Assembly: GCA_024734495.1 (NCBI GenBank)
Contig: JALMQS010000030.1
Coordinates: 7,496,191 to 7,560,190, forward strand
Length of the DNA stretch: 64,000 nucleotides
Origin: Forficula auricularia
Lineage: Eukaryota > Arthropoda > Insecta > Dermaptera > Forficulidae
Direction of reading: 5' to 3'
The stretch's first letter is position 1. Each line of letters starts with the position of its first letter. Position numbers and translations under genes: made by a program. Below, in pieces: positions 33,343-44,796 of this stretch. A model generated the notes under the pieces. The model had not been told where the DNA came from, ran no database searches, and worked only from the letters and a program-made list of their open reading frames with translations.

Positions 33343-34303
33343 TTTACTTTATCCAATGCGAAGCATGGGAAAAGTATTGTAATCGGTCTCAAGGCAAGCG
33401 CGACTTCAAAGGGTCCTCAGGTAAAGACTACGGAACCCATGGTCTCAATTAAGGTCACAAATTGTAGTATTCAATTAGGTTGAATTTTAGCACGTGACGG
33501 TTTTGCCAAAAATTACATGGGGTCTCGTCGAGAGGCCAAAAAGTGCCATTTTTTTTGGAAGTACGTGCGGATGGATGAATGGATATATGTTATGGTTTTT
33601 TTCGTCCACGATTTTTTCCACACCGTTGCACCGATTAAAATGAAATTGAAAACCTACCATTAGTTTAACAAAATGAAGCGCTGATTAGTTTTTGGTACAT
33701 ATCGGCCCACAAGATTAGTACTTTATTTCAGTACTTTTTTAGTTTTTTCTAAATATCTTGAAAATGACTTAACCAATTTTGATGAAATTTAATATTCTAA
33801 TTAAGTATCTTGTGGACAACAAAAAAGATTAAATAAAGTTTTTAGTAAAAGTATATTTTAATGTACTTTACTCTAGAGTAAGATAGTACTTTTTTGTAAA
33901 TTCAAGCTTGAGTTGTTTACCAAAAAATAATTTAGTCTTTTTGACTTTAAGTCGATTCTTCTACATTATCAGTAGAGGTTGCCATTAATAGTCAAAACAT
34001 CAAAAATAGAATGCAATAAGGTTATTCCGCTAGTATTAGATAAGAATCGATCGTTATTTTTGATTTTAAGTCGATTCCTCCATGTCCTCAGCAATGGTTA
34101 CTAATAATAAATTAAAAGTCAAAATTCCAATGTAGAATGGTTATTCCTAGACTATTAAATGAGAATTGTTCATTATTTTTGATTTAAAGTCAACATTAAT
34201 TGCAAATTGCAAGTGATATCTGATTAATAATAAAGGAATAAACATATTAATTTTCAAGTGAATTTGGATAAAGTTTAGCAACGATTCGTTGCAGTTTATT
34301 TTT
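33343..34303 (+). mobile_element. Family D, copy 3, with internal 120-bp satellite units
   Basis: Both ends of D are present. Between the AAAGTACTTTACTCTAGAG block and the terminal ACAAACTT-type end lie about two and a half units (33926-34215) of the 120-bp repeat that forms the large array at 48216-49490 (TTTTTGATTTTAAGTCGATT, TCAGCAATGGTTACTAATAA, GGTTATTCC). Confidence 0.7.
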
Positions 34304-34621
34304 AATGTTTATTATTTCATTAATTAAAAATAATTAATCTAAAAAAATGACTAAAAAGTGCGCGGATAGATGATGATCTCTCTCTCACTTAATGGCATCT
34401 AAGGCAAGGATTCCAAATACAGGCCCAGGCCTGTTTTAGACTAGTAGAAGTTAATTTCTTAATTTCTATTGTATTAGTCTAAGAATGCCCTTTTGACTAT
34501 TGCACTTGGACTAATTTGGATACTCGTTATTATATATAGAGAGAACATTCAATTAATTCAAGAATTTGGAAATGTTAAGAAATAAATGATTTAAAAACAA
34601 AAATATGGCCGATATCCTTAC
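34304..34621. other. AT-rich spacer, nothing recognised
   Basis: No gene or shared repeat noticed. Confidence 0.4.
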
Positions 34622-34798
34622 TGACTTACTTGAGAACGAGCGCAGAATAAGACGATCGAAACGTCGTAGTTTTATTGTATTATAATTTGTTCGTGTTTAA
34701 CAATAAATAATTTTAATTAATTACGTGTGATTTAAATAAAAATTCAAATTTTAATCAAATTAATCACAAAAATAAAAGCTTCAACAGCTTCATTACTA
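34622..34798. repeat. Foldback family T, right arm only
   Basis: CTTACTTGAGAACGAGCGC, AAGACGATCGAAACGTCG, AAATAATTTTAATTAATTAC and AAAGCTTCAACAGCTTCATT. Confidence 0.6.
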
Positions 34799-34835
34799 TT
34801 CTAAAATATTCTTTATTTTGTGTATAACTCCTAAT

Positions 34836-34980
34836 TGACTGAAGATGGCCAAATAAAATTCAGGCCGAAACGTCTTATTAAAGGTGTTTTATTGAACCCA
34901 GTGATTCCATTTTTGGCTGATACCTCCTCCTTCACCTAACACAGTTTCATCACAGCCACGAACTCTAACAATATTCTTTA
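34836..34980 (+). repeat. Half-foldback carrying a clean CTGANGA/GAAACGTC core
   Basis: The core at 34839-34874 is CTGAAGA, extra T, GGCC, 12-base loop, GGCC, GAAACGTC. It is followed by TTATTAAAGGTGTTTTATTG and a unique tail. The opposite arm is missing. This is a separate family from its T neighbour. Confidence 0.55.
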
Positions 34981-35000
34981 TTTCAATCAATTATTCTCTT

Positions 35001-35812
35001 TTTTTACTTTACCATACAGGGTATGGTCAAGTATTGTAATTGTGCATGAAAAAAGTGTTTTTTTCGAAATATCTAAAAAACGGCTAAAACTATTTTGATT
35101 AAAAAATTGAGCGAAACCATAGCATTTCGGTCTACAAAAAAGCCCTAATAAATGAACATGGAAAAAATTATATTTTTCGAGATAATAATTATTTTGTAAA
35201 AAAATTTGTTAGTCTGTTCGTCTGTTATTCTATTATTTTGTTAGTCTGGGCGTTATCAAATTTTTGTGGATGGCCAAACTCAACCAAATTTTGTATACAT
35301 AATCATTGGGACCCCAGAAGACTAAAAATGCAAAAACTAACCACTCTAAATGGGGGGGGGTCAAAAAATTAAAAACTAGACCCTTGTACCAAACATAACC
35401 AAATTTTGTATACATAATCCATGGGCCCACAGAAGTATAAAAATGCAAAAACTAATAGCTCAAAATGGGGGGCGGGTTAAAAATGAAAATCTAGGCCCTT
35501 ATACCAAACTCAACCAAATTTTGTATACATAATCCGTGGGCCGTCAGAAGACTAGAAATGCGAAAACTAACCACGTAAAATGGAGGGGGGGGAATATGGT
35601 CAAAAAATGAAAATCTAGGCCCTTGTACCAAACTCAACCAAATTTTGTATACATAATCAGTGGGACACCAGAAGTATAAAAATGCAAAAAGTAACCCCCA
35701 CCCCTACATGATTATAAATAATTTGATTAAATATTAAATATAAGTCAGGGGCCAGGTTGTATGGTAAAGTCAAGTGGATGGCCACATCAGAACACGTCAA
35801 CTTATTTTTTTT
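35001..35812 (+). mobile_element. Family E, copy 6
   Basis: From TTTACTTTACCATACAGGG to AGTCAAGTGGATGGCC and ACACGTCAACTTA. Four tandem units of ~110 bp with G-runs of different length lie in the centre, more than in copy 1. Confidence 0.65.
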
Positions 35813-35825
35813 AATATCTACCAAA

Positions 35826-35880
35826 AATAATCGCGAGCTACCCGGTAGCTCGCGAGCAAAGTGTTGGCCACCACTGCATT
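35826..35880 (-). repeat. hAT-like terminus fragment
   Basis: On the minus strand it reads CAGTGGTGGCCAACACTTTG followed by CTCGCGAGCTACCGGGTAGC. CAGNGG(T)GGCCAA-type ends are common for hAT-derived elements. No partner end seen. Confidence 0.35.
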
Positions 35881-35889
35881 ATACTTTAC

Positions 35890-36195
35890 ATTCTAAAAAA
35901 ATTAAAATTTGAATTTTCATTTAAATCACACATAATTAATTATAATTATTTATTGAAGATGAATAGATAATACAATAAAACTATGACGTTTCCATCGACT
36001 TATTCTGCGATCGTTCTCAAGTATGAAAACCCACTCCGGCTTACTTACGTGAGAACGATCGCAGAATAAGACGATCGAAAACTTTTATTTTATTATTTGT
36101 TCGTGTTCAATAAATAATTATAATTAATTATGTGTGATTTAAATGAAAATTCAAATTTAAATTTATTAAATCACAAAATTAAAATCTTCAACAGC
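35890..36195. repeat. Foldback family T, full palindrome, copy 2
   Basis: Arms carry AAATCACACATAATTAATTA, ATGACGTTTCCATCGAC and TGCGATCGTTCTCAAGTATG, mirrored by GAGAACGATCGCAGAATAAG and GTTCGTGTTCAATAAATAAT, ending CTTCAACAGCTTCATTAC. Confidence 0.7.
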
Positions 36196-36404
36196 TTCAT
36201 TACTATTCTAAAATATTCTTTATTTCAATCGATTATTCTATTTTGTGTTTATTTTTGCATCTCTTTAAGACCACCCAACCAATACTCTCGGGTTCTTTAT
36301 ATACGATAACCGATGAGAGCTGTTTATTTTTATCACCTTCCAGGTCAATATTTATTAAATAGCTTAAAGAAAAAATCTTTGTGAATCCATTTACATACAT
36401 ACAT

Positions 36405-37803
36405 TTTTTTTTTTTTTATTACAAAATATTATTACAAAATATTATTTTTTTAAATACAACTACATTTCGCATGTAACGAGTATTTGTTCGCTCAAATAAA
36501 AGTTCATTGTTTCTGCAACTCTTTTGGCCTATGCCAATGGTCGCTTAATATTTAAGTGTAAATGCATTTGTTTACACAAGATCATTCGGTTTTAGCCTTT
36601 TCAGTCTTCTTATTCTCCCAGCAGTATTGAGGAGTCTTGATGCTTCACTATTTCTGTGGTTTTCCAGACGTTGTCCATGTTTCGTGGCAAGATCCTTGAT
36701 TACCTCGCTGACTGTCTTAATTTTCAAGTCCTTATGTAGGCGATCCGTACGCATATATCTGGGAGCATCCACGATGCAGCGCAGGATCTTGTTTTGAAAT
36801 TTTTGTATCGTCTCAATATGACTTTTTTCGCACAGCCCCACAACTGCGCCCCGTAGGTCCACACAGGCTTTAGTATTTGTTGGTATACTAATAGTTTGTT
36901 TGGTATGGAAAGCTGCGATTGACGGCCCAGCAGCCAATACATTTTACTAAATTTTAGATTTAATTCTTTTCTTTTCATTTTAACGTGCGCTTTCCATCGT
37001 AGTTTGGTGTCCAATGTCATACCCAGATATTTAGCTGTGTTGGACATAGGAACATCTACGCCATTAATTTGTACAGGCAAGGCAATACATTTACGATTGG
37101 TAAAGATTACCTGCTGAGATTTACTCTCGTTAAGTTTCATTCGCCATTTTTTGGTCCATAATAAAACTTTGTTTAATGCACGCTGTAACTTGGATGTCGC
37201 TTCTTCTATAGTTGCTCCAGTAGAGAGTAAAGCTGTATCATCTGCAAAGGTACCGATAATAGCGTCCCTATTATATGGAATATCACACGTGTATATCAAG
37301 TATAGAATCGGTCCCAAGACGCTTCCCTGAGGAACTCCTGCACCAATCCTACGGAAGCTTGTATATTTATCCTCCTGCTTAACACGAAAATATCTATCTG
37401 ATATATAAGATTTTAGTAATATACTATAGGATTTTGGAAGGTATCTTCTTAATTTTAATTCAAGGCCTCGGTGCCAGACTCTGTCAAATGCTTGCGATAC
37501 ATCCAAGAAAACTGTCGAGCAAATCTTCTTTTCTTCTAGGCTTGTTTCTATGACATCAGTGATACGGTGCACCTGATCAATAGTAGAGTGTTCTTCCCTA
37601 AAACCAAACTGGTGAGGTGGGATTAATCGTTTACTTTCGATAATTGGCATAAGACGTTTCAGGAATAGTTTTTCGAACAGTTTAGAAATTATAGACAATA
37701 GTGATATTGGTCTATATGAAGTTACCTCCTCCAATGGCTTACCAGGTTTAGGAATCATAATTATCTGCGCTATCTTCCATTGTTTAGGCACATATTTTAA
37801 TCG
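36405..37803 (-). pseudogene. 5'-truncated jockey-like LINE with reverse transcriptase
   Basis: On the minus strand this encodes most of a non-LTR retrotransposon RT. It begins abruptly at R-L-K-Y-V-P (37803). It has YRPISLLSIISKLFEK (finger/palm entry), QFGFREEHSTIDQ, FLDVSQAFDRVWH (first catalytic Asp), GVPQGSVLGP, the catalytic FADDTALLS, a WRMKLNESKSQ thumb region and KYLGMTLD. The C-terminal part (HIETIQKFQNKILR to LKRLKPNDL) continues in another frame after a one-base shift at an A6 run (36823-36828 on the plus strand). A 3' UTR ends in a 13-base A-run at 36405-36417. Target duplications of about 12 bp (ACATACATACAT) lie at 36393-36404 and at 37804 onward, though the target is itself a simple repeat. 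The endonuclease domain and ORF1 are missing. Jockey-clade placement is by motif resemblance. Dead copy. Confidence 0.9.
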
Positions 37804-37819
37804 ACATACATACATACAT

Positions 37820-38210
37820 GCGCATTGAAAAATAATATTATAATTATTCATCCCCTATCAATCATCAACCACTAATTAATAATCAATTACATTTTATAAT
37901 GACATCAGGGGATTGGATATGATATTCCTGTTTTTAAATTAATTCTTTATTTTAACTAAATATATACCAGCATAGATATTTTGTACAAAACTTCCTTCAT
38001 TAAGTTGAAAAAAAATAAAAACAGCATTTAGTAATTAACCCTGCTGACAAATTACTTTTACACTCATCCGCGTTGTTTCTTTTAATTGCTTAAGGAAATG
38101 AGTCAAAATGGACATGAAGAAGGAGGTGGATGATTCATTAGAAAAATAATTGATATAAAACGTAGATATCAGGGATTTACCCAGGGAGACCCCCTTCAAA
38201 AAATTTCGAC
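37820..38210. other. AT-rich spacer, no gene seen
   Basis: No shared repeat or exon was noticed. Confidence 0.4.
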
Positions 38211-38320
38211 TTTATACAGGGTGTCCTATATCACAACGATAAACCGTGAACAGAATATAGGACAATTTATACAGTCCAGAATTTTTTTAATAAAAGTCTT
38301 ATAGTTTTCGAGTTATACAC
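38211..38320 (+). repeat. Mariner-like terminus fragment
   Basis: TATACAGGGTGTCCTATATC and nearby sequence resemble a Tc1/mariner end (TACAGGGTGTCC). No partner end or transposase was found. Confidence 0.35.
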
Positions 38321-39815
38321 TGAAAAAACGATATATTTATTGTTAAGAAATTATATTTGATATGAATAGATGGTGAAGTTAATTATGGGCGAAATCGATC
38401 TCTGTTCAATATAAATAAATAATATACGTATTTTAAGTATTCTCATATTTTTGGAACAGCTCTAGATATATTAATAGTTAAGATGCCGCTATTTGAACCA
38501 AGCACCATTAAATAAATTATGAAAATATTGTTATTTGAGTAATATAGTGTAATAGTTAAATTTAATAATTGGATATTTAAATAAAATAATACGTAATTAC
38601 GACAAGAAATGATATAAACTTGAATATTTTTTATCTATAATAAATATAGGTATGTATTTCTGACTAGAAGATGAGTATATTCATTTGGTGTAGAATCTAC
38701 TATATTCAATCAAATGAATTATATAAATATTTATTTTAATTATTCATTTGGTTGAATTCATTAGATAAAAATTTGATTTAATTATTATATTTGATTTAAG
38801 GTACAAGATAATCTAATTTTAATATATATCAATATTTCTTATAATCTTATAGTGGGTTTTAAAATTATATATAAAAAATAAACTGCAACGGATTGTTGCT
38901 AAACTTGATCCAATGAACTATCGTGGTCTATGGTAAAGTACTTTAAAATATAATTTTACAAAAATTTTACATGACCATTTTTGTGGTCCTCAAGGTACTT
39001 AATTATAATATTAAATTTCATCAAAATTGGTTAAGTCATTTTCAAGATATTTAGAAAAAAACTAAAAAAGTACCGAAATAAAGTACTAATGTTTGTGGGC
39101 CGATATGTACCAAAAAATAATCAGCGCTTCATTTTGTTAAAATAATGTTAGGTTTTAATTTTCATTTCAATTGGTGCAACGGTGTGGAAAAAATCGTGGA
39201 CGAATACAACGATAACATACATACATCCCCACGCACTTCCAAAAAATGGCACTTTTTGGCCTCTCGACGAGACCCCAGGTAATTTTTGGCAAAATCGTCA
39301 CGTGCTAAAATTCAATCTAATTGAATACTACAATTTGTGACCTTAATTGAGTCCATGGGTTCCGTAGTCTTTACCTGAGTACTCTTTGAAGTCCCACTTG
39401 GTGCGAGATCGATTACAATACTTTACCCATGCTTCGCATTGGATAAAGTAAAAACAATCAATAATGTAAACAAAATTTTTGTCAATTTTTTTTAATATCT
39501 TGATTATTAAGATATCACTATTTGCAGAAAATCTAAGTCGTTTTATGATAAAAAAAACATTCGTTTAGATATAATAAGAGGTTTTACTAGAAGTAAACAA
39601 GACATTCATTTGATATTAAGAGATATTTAATAGAATAAAATAAATCACTCAAGTATATAATATATTAAGATTAAATACCTAAAAATTTGATCATATTTGG
39701 AATGATTTCGATATATCTTGATTATTCATAAAATATCTTTGGAATAAATAAGAGCTCATTAAAAATGCTCAACTCTATCAATGTATTTATTATAAAGAAA
39801 TTGTTTTCAGTGTAG
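38321..39815 (+). mobile_element. AT-rich element O, copy 1, split by a family D insertion
   Basis: Ends are CACTGAAAAAACGATATAT and, inverted, AAGAAATTGTTTTCAGTGT. Contents include GGGCGAAATCGATCTCTG, ATGCCGCTATTTGAACC, TTTGGTTGAATTCATTAG and ATATATCTTGATTATTCATA. Family D copy 4 (38875-39454) splits it. A second copy, inverted, is at 53993-56152, and a lone end is at 40690-40805. No coding region. Class unknown. Confidence 0.6.
38875..39454 (-). mobile_element. Family D, copy 4 (inside element O)
   Basis: AAATAAACTGCAACGGATTG, ACTTAATTATAATATTAAAT, GAAAAAATCGTGGACGAA, ATACATACATCCCCACGCAC, GCTTCGCATTGGATAAAGTA. No central satellite units. Confidence 0.7.
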
Positions 39816-40369
39816 ATATTTTTAAAAATGGTGAATATCGTTACCATTCCCTAAATATCGAGATGCTGTGGCTACAAATTTACATATTTTATTTAAATTT
39901 CGGAAATTTTTAAAAAATCTTATAAATTCGATTGTTTTAAGGCTCTCAGACAATTATTTACGGGGATAGAGACGTTTAAACATAAAAAAACATTTTCAGA
40001 AATTTTTAAAAAATCTTAAATGTTTATTGATAGATTTTTTGTTGCTAAAAAGTCGGGGAAATTTTTTTTGACGGGAGAGAAAAGTCACTCTTATTTGGTC
40101 CTAGGTCGCGGATACAAATTTTAAAATTGGTGGGGGTGGCCGCGAATATACTTTCGGATTTTTAGGGGCCCTCGCCTAATAAAAAAGTTAAGAACCACTT
40201 GCCTAAAGAACTTCTGCCTTGGTATAATTCCTTCTGACATTAATATAATTAAAAAAGTGTCGATCTATTTAGAAACTTTTGATATTTTCAATATTTCATA
40301 AACACTTGAGAATCTCAATTTCCTGACACTTTCCGACAAATCAATAAGCAGTTAGCATAAAATCAAACG

Positions 40370-40402
<33 letters not shown>

Positions 40403-40689
40403 ATCAAGAGAAAAAGATTGTGATTTAGTAATAAGAATTTTATTGATTAGAGTGAAAAAAAAAACAATCTTAAGTATTGTGTCTATAATAATAATCCACT
40501 CAGTGGTCGATTCAAGGTCTATTCTCTCTATTCCATTATTATTTCTAATTGAAATCTAATTACCTTTTATTTCAATGATTATTTTTTATACTTGGAATAT
40601 TAGGTTGCTCGGCACAGTAATTAGCTATGTTATGACTCATCTCAGCTGTTTCTATTCCCTTAACTCATTTGACGTGTATTTGACTATGT
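39816..40689. other. AT-rich spacer with (TTA)n and a hAT-like end
   Basis: A (TTA)n tract lies at about 40372-40401. At 40185-40200 TAAGAACCACTTG, read on the minus strand, resembles the hAT-like start CAAGTGGTTCTTA. No gene seen. Confidence 0.35.
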
Positions 40690-40811
40690 ACATTGAAAAA
40701 ACGATTTCTTTATAATAAATATATTGATAGAGTTGAGAATTTTTAATGAGCTCTTATTTATTTCAAAGATATTTTATTAATAATCAAGATATATCAAGAT
40801 AGATGCAGAAT
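40690..40811 (-). repeat. Element O, lone end
   Basis: CATTGAAAAAACGATTTCTT, AATATATTGATAGAGTTGAG, AATGAGCTCTTATTTATTTC and CAAGATATATCAAGAT match the right end of element O in inverse orientation. Confidence 0.55.
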
Positions 40812-41017
40812 TTTTTTCTCATGGAATGTGTTTGGGCTAGTTAGGAGGTAAAAATAGTAAAAATTCCCAATCCTAGCTACCGGGCTTAGTGGTGGAAGGG
40901 AGGGGCGAAAATCTCCCGTTTTTTCTTTTTTGCTTATATCTCTAAAACGGTGTGCCGTAGGGAAAAGTTACTCCTAGCAAAATAAAAGGGTATAATATTT
41001 AACTGAAGGTTTTCTAC

Positions 41018-41700
41018 ATTTTATTCGATAGCGACTCTAATGTAGGGAATTTTTGTCAAATATTGAGTGAAAATAATTATATATAATAATAATATATATT
41101 AATAATAATAATACTCCGCAGACTCCAATAGCGTAATCCGCAGTAGTCTCGCGAGATAAAAATATCTTTTTTCAAATCAGCGCGGTCAAAATAATTCTTG
41201 TTGACGTATCAATTATTCTTTGATATATTAATGAGAAAATTAAAATTTATTTAATATCATTATTTCAAGTTAGAAATATATAAGTTCAAATATTATTTTC
41301 ACTCAATATTTGACAAAAATTCCCTACATTAGAGTCGCTATCGAATAAAATGTAGAAAACCTTCAGTTAATTAATGGCAGGCATCTAACATACATGCTAA
41401 TAGATCTAGCGCTCTGGACTGGGAGATCGAGTATATAACATCTGAGATTTCAAATTCACTCGGTGATCCATCCGAATGTCTAGCGGGCTATACGCGAAAT
41501 GACGTTGGATTGTAGCTAAGTGGATTACATCTTTTTCTCTCTTGGTCCAGACTTAATACTCCGCAGACTCCAATAGCGTAATCCGCAGTAGTCTCGCGAG
41601 ATAAAAATATCTTTTTTCAAATCAGCGCGGTCAAAATAATTCTTGTTGACGTATCAATTATTCTTTGATATATTAATGAGAAAATTAAAATTTATATGGT
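41018..41700. repeat. Nested repeat complex with a ~140-bp direct duplication
   Basis: TACTCCGCAGACTCCAATAG through CGATATATTAATGAGAAAAT-type sequence at about 41109-41248 recurs with no difference I could see at 41560-41699. Between them is an inverted copy of the 41020-41075 segment (TCTACATTTTATTCGATAGC) at 41300-41372, and a ~170-bp block with GCTCTGGACTGGGAGATCGA. Related to the repeat N at 27470-27880. Confidence 0.6.
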
Positions 41701-42548
41701 ATAATATTTACTACAGGTTTTCATTTATGTAACTTTTCTTTATTCCTTATGGTTTTTGAGATATTTGCCCGCAAGTTTTTGAGTTAAAGTCCGAAAATTT
41801 CGAGGTTTTTCTGCCACCCAAAAGTTGTCCTCCACACTTTCGAGGTCACAAACTTAGATTTGGCATACACACACCATACCAAACGAATCTAGAAAAAAAA
41901 TATTTTCCCGCAATTAGGTAATGTAAGCTGAAACCTCCCTATACAGGGCGGTGACTTGGCCGACGCAGCATAGCGATTACAATGTTAATTTTGAATGTGC
42001 ATTCATTTGCTCCCTAATTATTTTAGAGTTAAAGTTCTTTTAAGTTTTTTATAGAGAAAAAATACTGAATCCGAACATATTTTTCTTTTCAAATTTTGAA
42101 ATTTCAGAACCGTAATAATAACATTATAAATAATTGTATTTTTACAAAAATCACTGAGGCCATGGAATTATTAAAACAAACAAGGAATTTTCATTTGTTT
42201 TTTCTATTTGAAGTTTAATAGTGATGTCTTTAGTGATTATTTTAGAGCATAATTAGAATACAACAAACTGAGCAGAATTAAAATTCTAAAAGATATTTAC
42301 ATCAGATTTTGTCAAATTCATAATTTAAAAGTAAAAAATTTTCTATTATTAATACGAAGGAGCAAAACATAAAAAGATAATTTATATTATATTTCACTTT
42401 ATTTAGTATAGGCAATAGTTTTATTCTCGGTTTTATTTAACCCTAAGATTCTTTCAACTTTAAAAATGTATTATTTAAACAGAATGGATGAATGAATTTT
42501 ATTAAAAAATTTCGAATATTATTGTCTTTTTTCTATTTTCGGGCTTTT

Positions 42549-42780
42549 TTTTTACTTTATTTTTATTTATCCAATGCCAAGCAGATATAGTATTGGAATC
42601 GGTCTCGCGCCAAGCGCGACTTCAAAGTGTCCTCAGGTAAACACTCCCAAACCCATCCATGGTCTCAAACAAAGTCACAAATTGGGGTATCCATGTAGTT
42701 TGAATTTTAGCACTTGACTGTTTTGCCAAAAATTACATGGGGTCTCGCCCAGAGGATAAAAAGTGCGATTTTTGTTAGAT
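42549..42780 (+). mobile_element. Family D, truncated copy 5
   Basis: Begins TTTACTTTATTTTTATTTAT with CCAATGCCAAGCAG (decayed hairpin), then CGCGACTTCAAAGTGTCC, TTTTGCCAAAAATTACATGG and GGTCTCGCCCAGAGG. The rest is missing. Confidence 0.6.
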
Positions 42781-43755
42781 GAGAATTGTTTTATAATGTT
42801 GATTATTACGGTTCTGAAATTTCAAAATTTGAAAACAAAAATATGTTCGGATTCAGTATTTTTTTTTCTACAAAAAACCTATAAGAACTTTAACTCTAAA
42901 ATAATTAGGGGAGCAAATAAATGCACATTCAAAAATTAACATTGTAATCGCTATGCTGCGTCGGCCAAGTCACCACCCGGTATACTAGTCTATTGCGGGG
43001 TTTTCTAGCAAAATGTATAAATCAACCTGAAATTTTTAAATTGCTATATCTCCAGAAGATTTGAAGATACATCATAAATGTATATAGTATTTTAAAGGAA
43101 ATTGAATGCTCTACAACTTGTTTTCTAAGGAGTTTTACTGTAAAACAAAAGGCTGAGGTGATAGAGACAAAAGTTTGACGAAAAATATAAGGAATTTTAT
43201 TTTTTTCATACATAAACGATATTCGCGGGCGATTATCTCAAAAAACCATAAAAAATTAAGAAAAATTAAATAAAAGCAATCTTGTAGTAAATATTATAAG
43301 ATTTTATTTTGCTAAGAGTAACTTTTTTCCTACCACCCTCCGTTTTAGAGATATAAGCAAAATACCAAAAAACGGGACATTTCCACCCCACTTTCACCCC
43401 ATAAGCCCGTTAGCTATGACTGGGGACTTTTAGTATTTTTACCTCCTAACTAGCCCAAACACATTCCATAAGAAAAAAATTATCTCCTATAAAATGTTTT
43501 CTATACCCCCTTTTTGAGCGTTCGTTGACTGGGCTATTTTATCATTTCTAAGATATATTTTTCTCTTATTCTAAGAGATATCCTTTCAAAATTACTTATA
43601 TATTGTCAAAATAAGTAAAATTTGCAAAAATATGGATACTATTTTCTTGTCAAAGGCTATTCAGAGTCTATTTATAAAAAAATAAGTCTTTTTAGAGCAT
43701 TTTTTGGGCTCTCTAATAAGCTAAATAAACCTTAAGTTAAAATTAATAAAAATAC

Positions 43756-44375
43756 ATTTCCAAATACTTCCAAATATTTCCAAGTACTTCCAAATATTTC
43801 CAAGTACTTCCAAATATTTCAAAGCACTTCCAAACATTTCCAAATACTTTCAAATATTTCCAAACACTTCCAAATATTTCCAAGTACTTCCAATCATTTC
43901 CAAATACTTCCAAATATTTCCAAGTACTTTCAAACATTTCCAAGTACTTCCAATCATTTCCAAATACTTCCAAATATTTCCAAGTACTTTCAAACATTTC
44001 CAAGCACTTCCAAACATTTCCAAGCACTTCCAAATATTTCCAAGTACTTCCAAATATTTCCAAATACTTCCAAATATTTCCAAGCACTTCCAAACATTTC
44101 CAAATACTTCCAAATATTTCCAAGCACTTCCAAATATTTCCAAGTACTTCCAAACATTTCCAAATACTTCCAAATATTTCCAAGCACTTCCATATATTTC
44201 CAAGTAATTCCAAATATTTCCAATTAATTCCAAATATTTCCAAGTACTTTCAAATAATTCCAAGTACTTCGAATTATTTCCAAGTACTTCCAAATATTTC
44301 CAAGTACTTCCAAATATTTCCAAGCACTTCCAAATATTTCCAAGTACTTCCAAACATTTCCAAGTACTTCCAAAG
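43756..44375. repeat. Minisatellite, 10-bp period (20-bp dimer), about 31 dimers
   Basis: Alternating CCAAATATTT- and CCAAGTACTT-like decamers over about 620 bp. It lies directly next to the right end of a family-I hAT MITE (44376-44411). In intact family-I copies the sequence just inside that end (AATTCCAAAATAATTCCAC) already shows a 10-bp rhythm. Long open frames (Trp-Lys-Tyr-Leu-Glu-type repeats in several frames) are an artefact of a stop-free repeat. Confidence 0.9.
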
Positions 44376-44411
44376 AGATGTACACCTACTTCCAATCGCG
44401 GATCACCCCTC
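44376..44411. mobile_element. hAT-like MITE family I, right end only
   Basis: GATGTACACCTACTTCCAAT, then CGCGGATCACCCCTCG, equals the right end of the copies at 46439-46603 and 61203-61356. No left end (CGAGGGGTGAACC) is present at the other side of the minisatellite. Confidence 0.7.
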
Positions 44412-44796
44412 GTGTCACAAACTCTACTAGAATGCCAAATTTCATGATGCTGGAATGATTGGAAGTACGGTTTAAGTAAGGTTTTAGGAAGTAAGGTTTT
44501 CATGACCTGTCAGTGAGTGAGTGAGTGTCCAAATTAGCTATTTTCTCAGGTCTATATCTCAGAATATATTTAAGCTATATTATTGAAATTTGGTACTCTA
44601 TTCACGATTGATTACATAATTACATGTGTATAATTTCAGCTTTCTATCACAAATATTTTCCGAGCTACAAGGGGGTCGAAATTGGTTCGAAATGGTTCGG
44701 GGTAAATAGCGTACAGCGTGTATGGGGCCAAGCTAATCCTCGAACTTGGCTTGCGCACGCTGTGCGCTTTGATAAGAAGTCTGTAAAATGCATTGA
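44412..44796. other. Spacer, nothing recognised
   Basis: No exon or shared repeat noticed. Contains GGGGCCAAGCTAATCCTCG. Confidence 0.35.

Larger units (their letters stand above)
40812..43490. mobile_element. 2.7-kb foldback element with nested insertions
   Basis: The left terminus (TTTTTTCTCATGGAATGTG, TTGGGCTAGTTAGGAGGTAA) is mirrored at the right (TTACCTCCTAACTAGCCCAA, CACATTCCATAAGAAAAAAA). Arms continue inward with CTATGCTGCGTCGGCCAAGT, AATGCACATTCA and ATATGTTCGGATTCAGTATT on both sides (about 41930-42130 and 42786-42990). The centre (42130-42540) is unique. Arms differ at many positions, so it is old. Insertions: the complex 41018-41700 in the left arm and a partial family D at 42549-42780 near the centre. 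No transposase frame was seen. Confidence 0.7.

Noticed and set aside
36572..36937. Separate gene downstream of the reverse transcriptase
   Set aside because: It is the C-terminal part of the same LINE protein displaced by a one-base shift in an A6 run.
43743..44503. 166- and 217-codon frames with WKYLE-type repeats
   Set aside because: The 10-bp repeat lacks stops in several frames at once. Its end is a MITE terminus, and there is no domain or start context.
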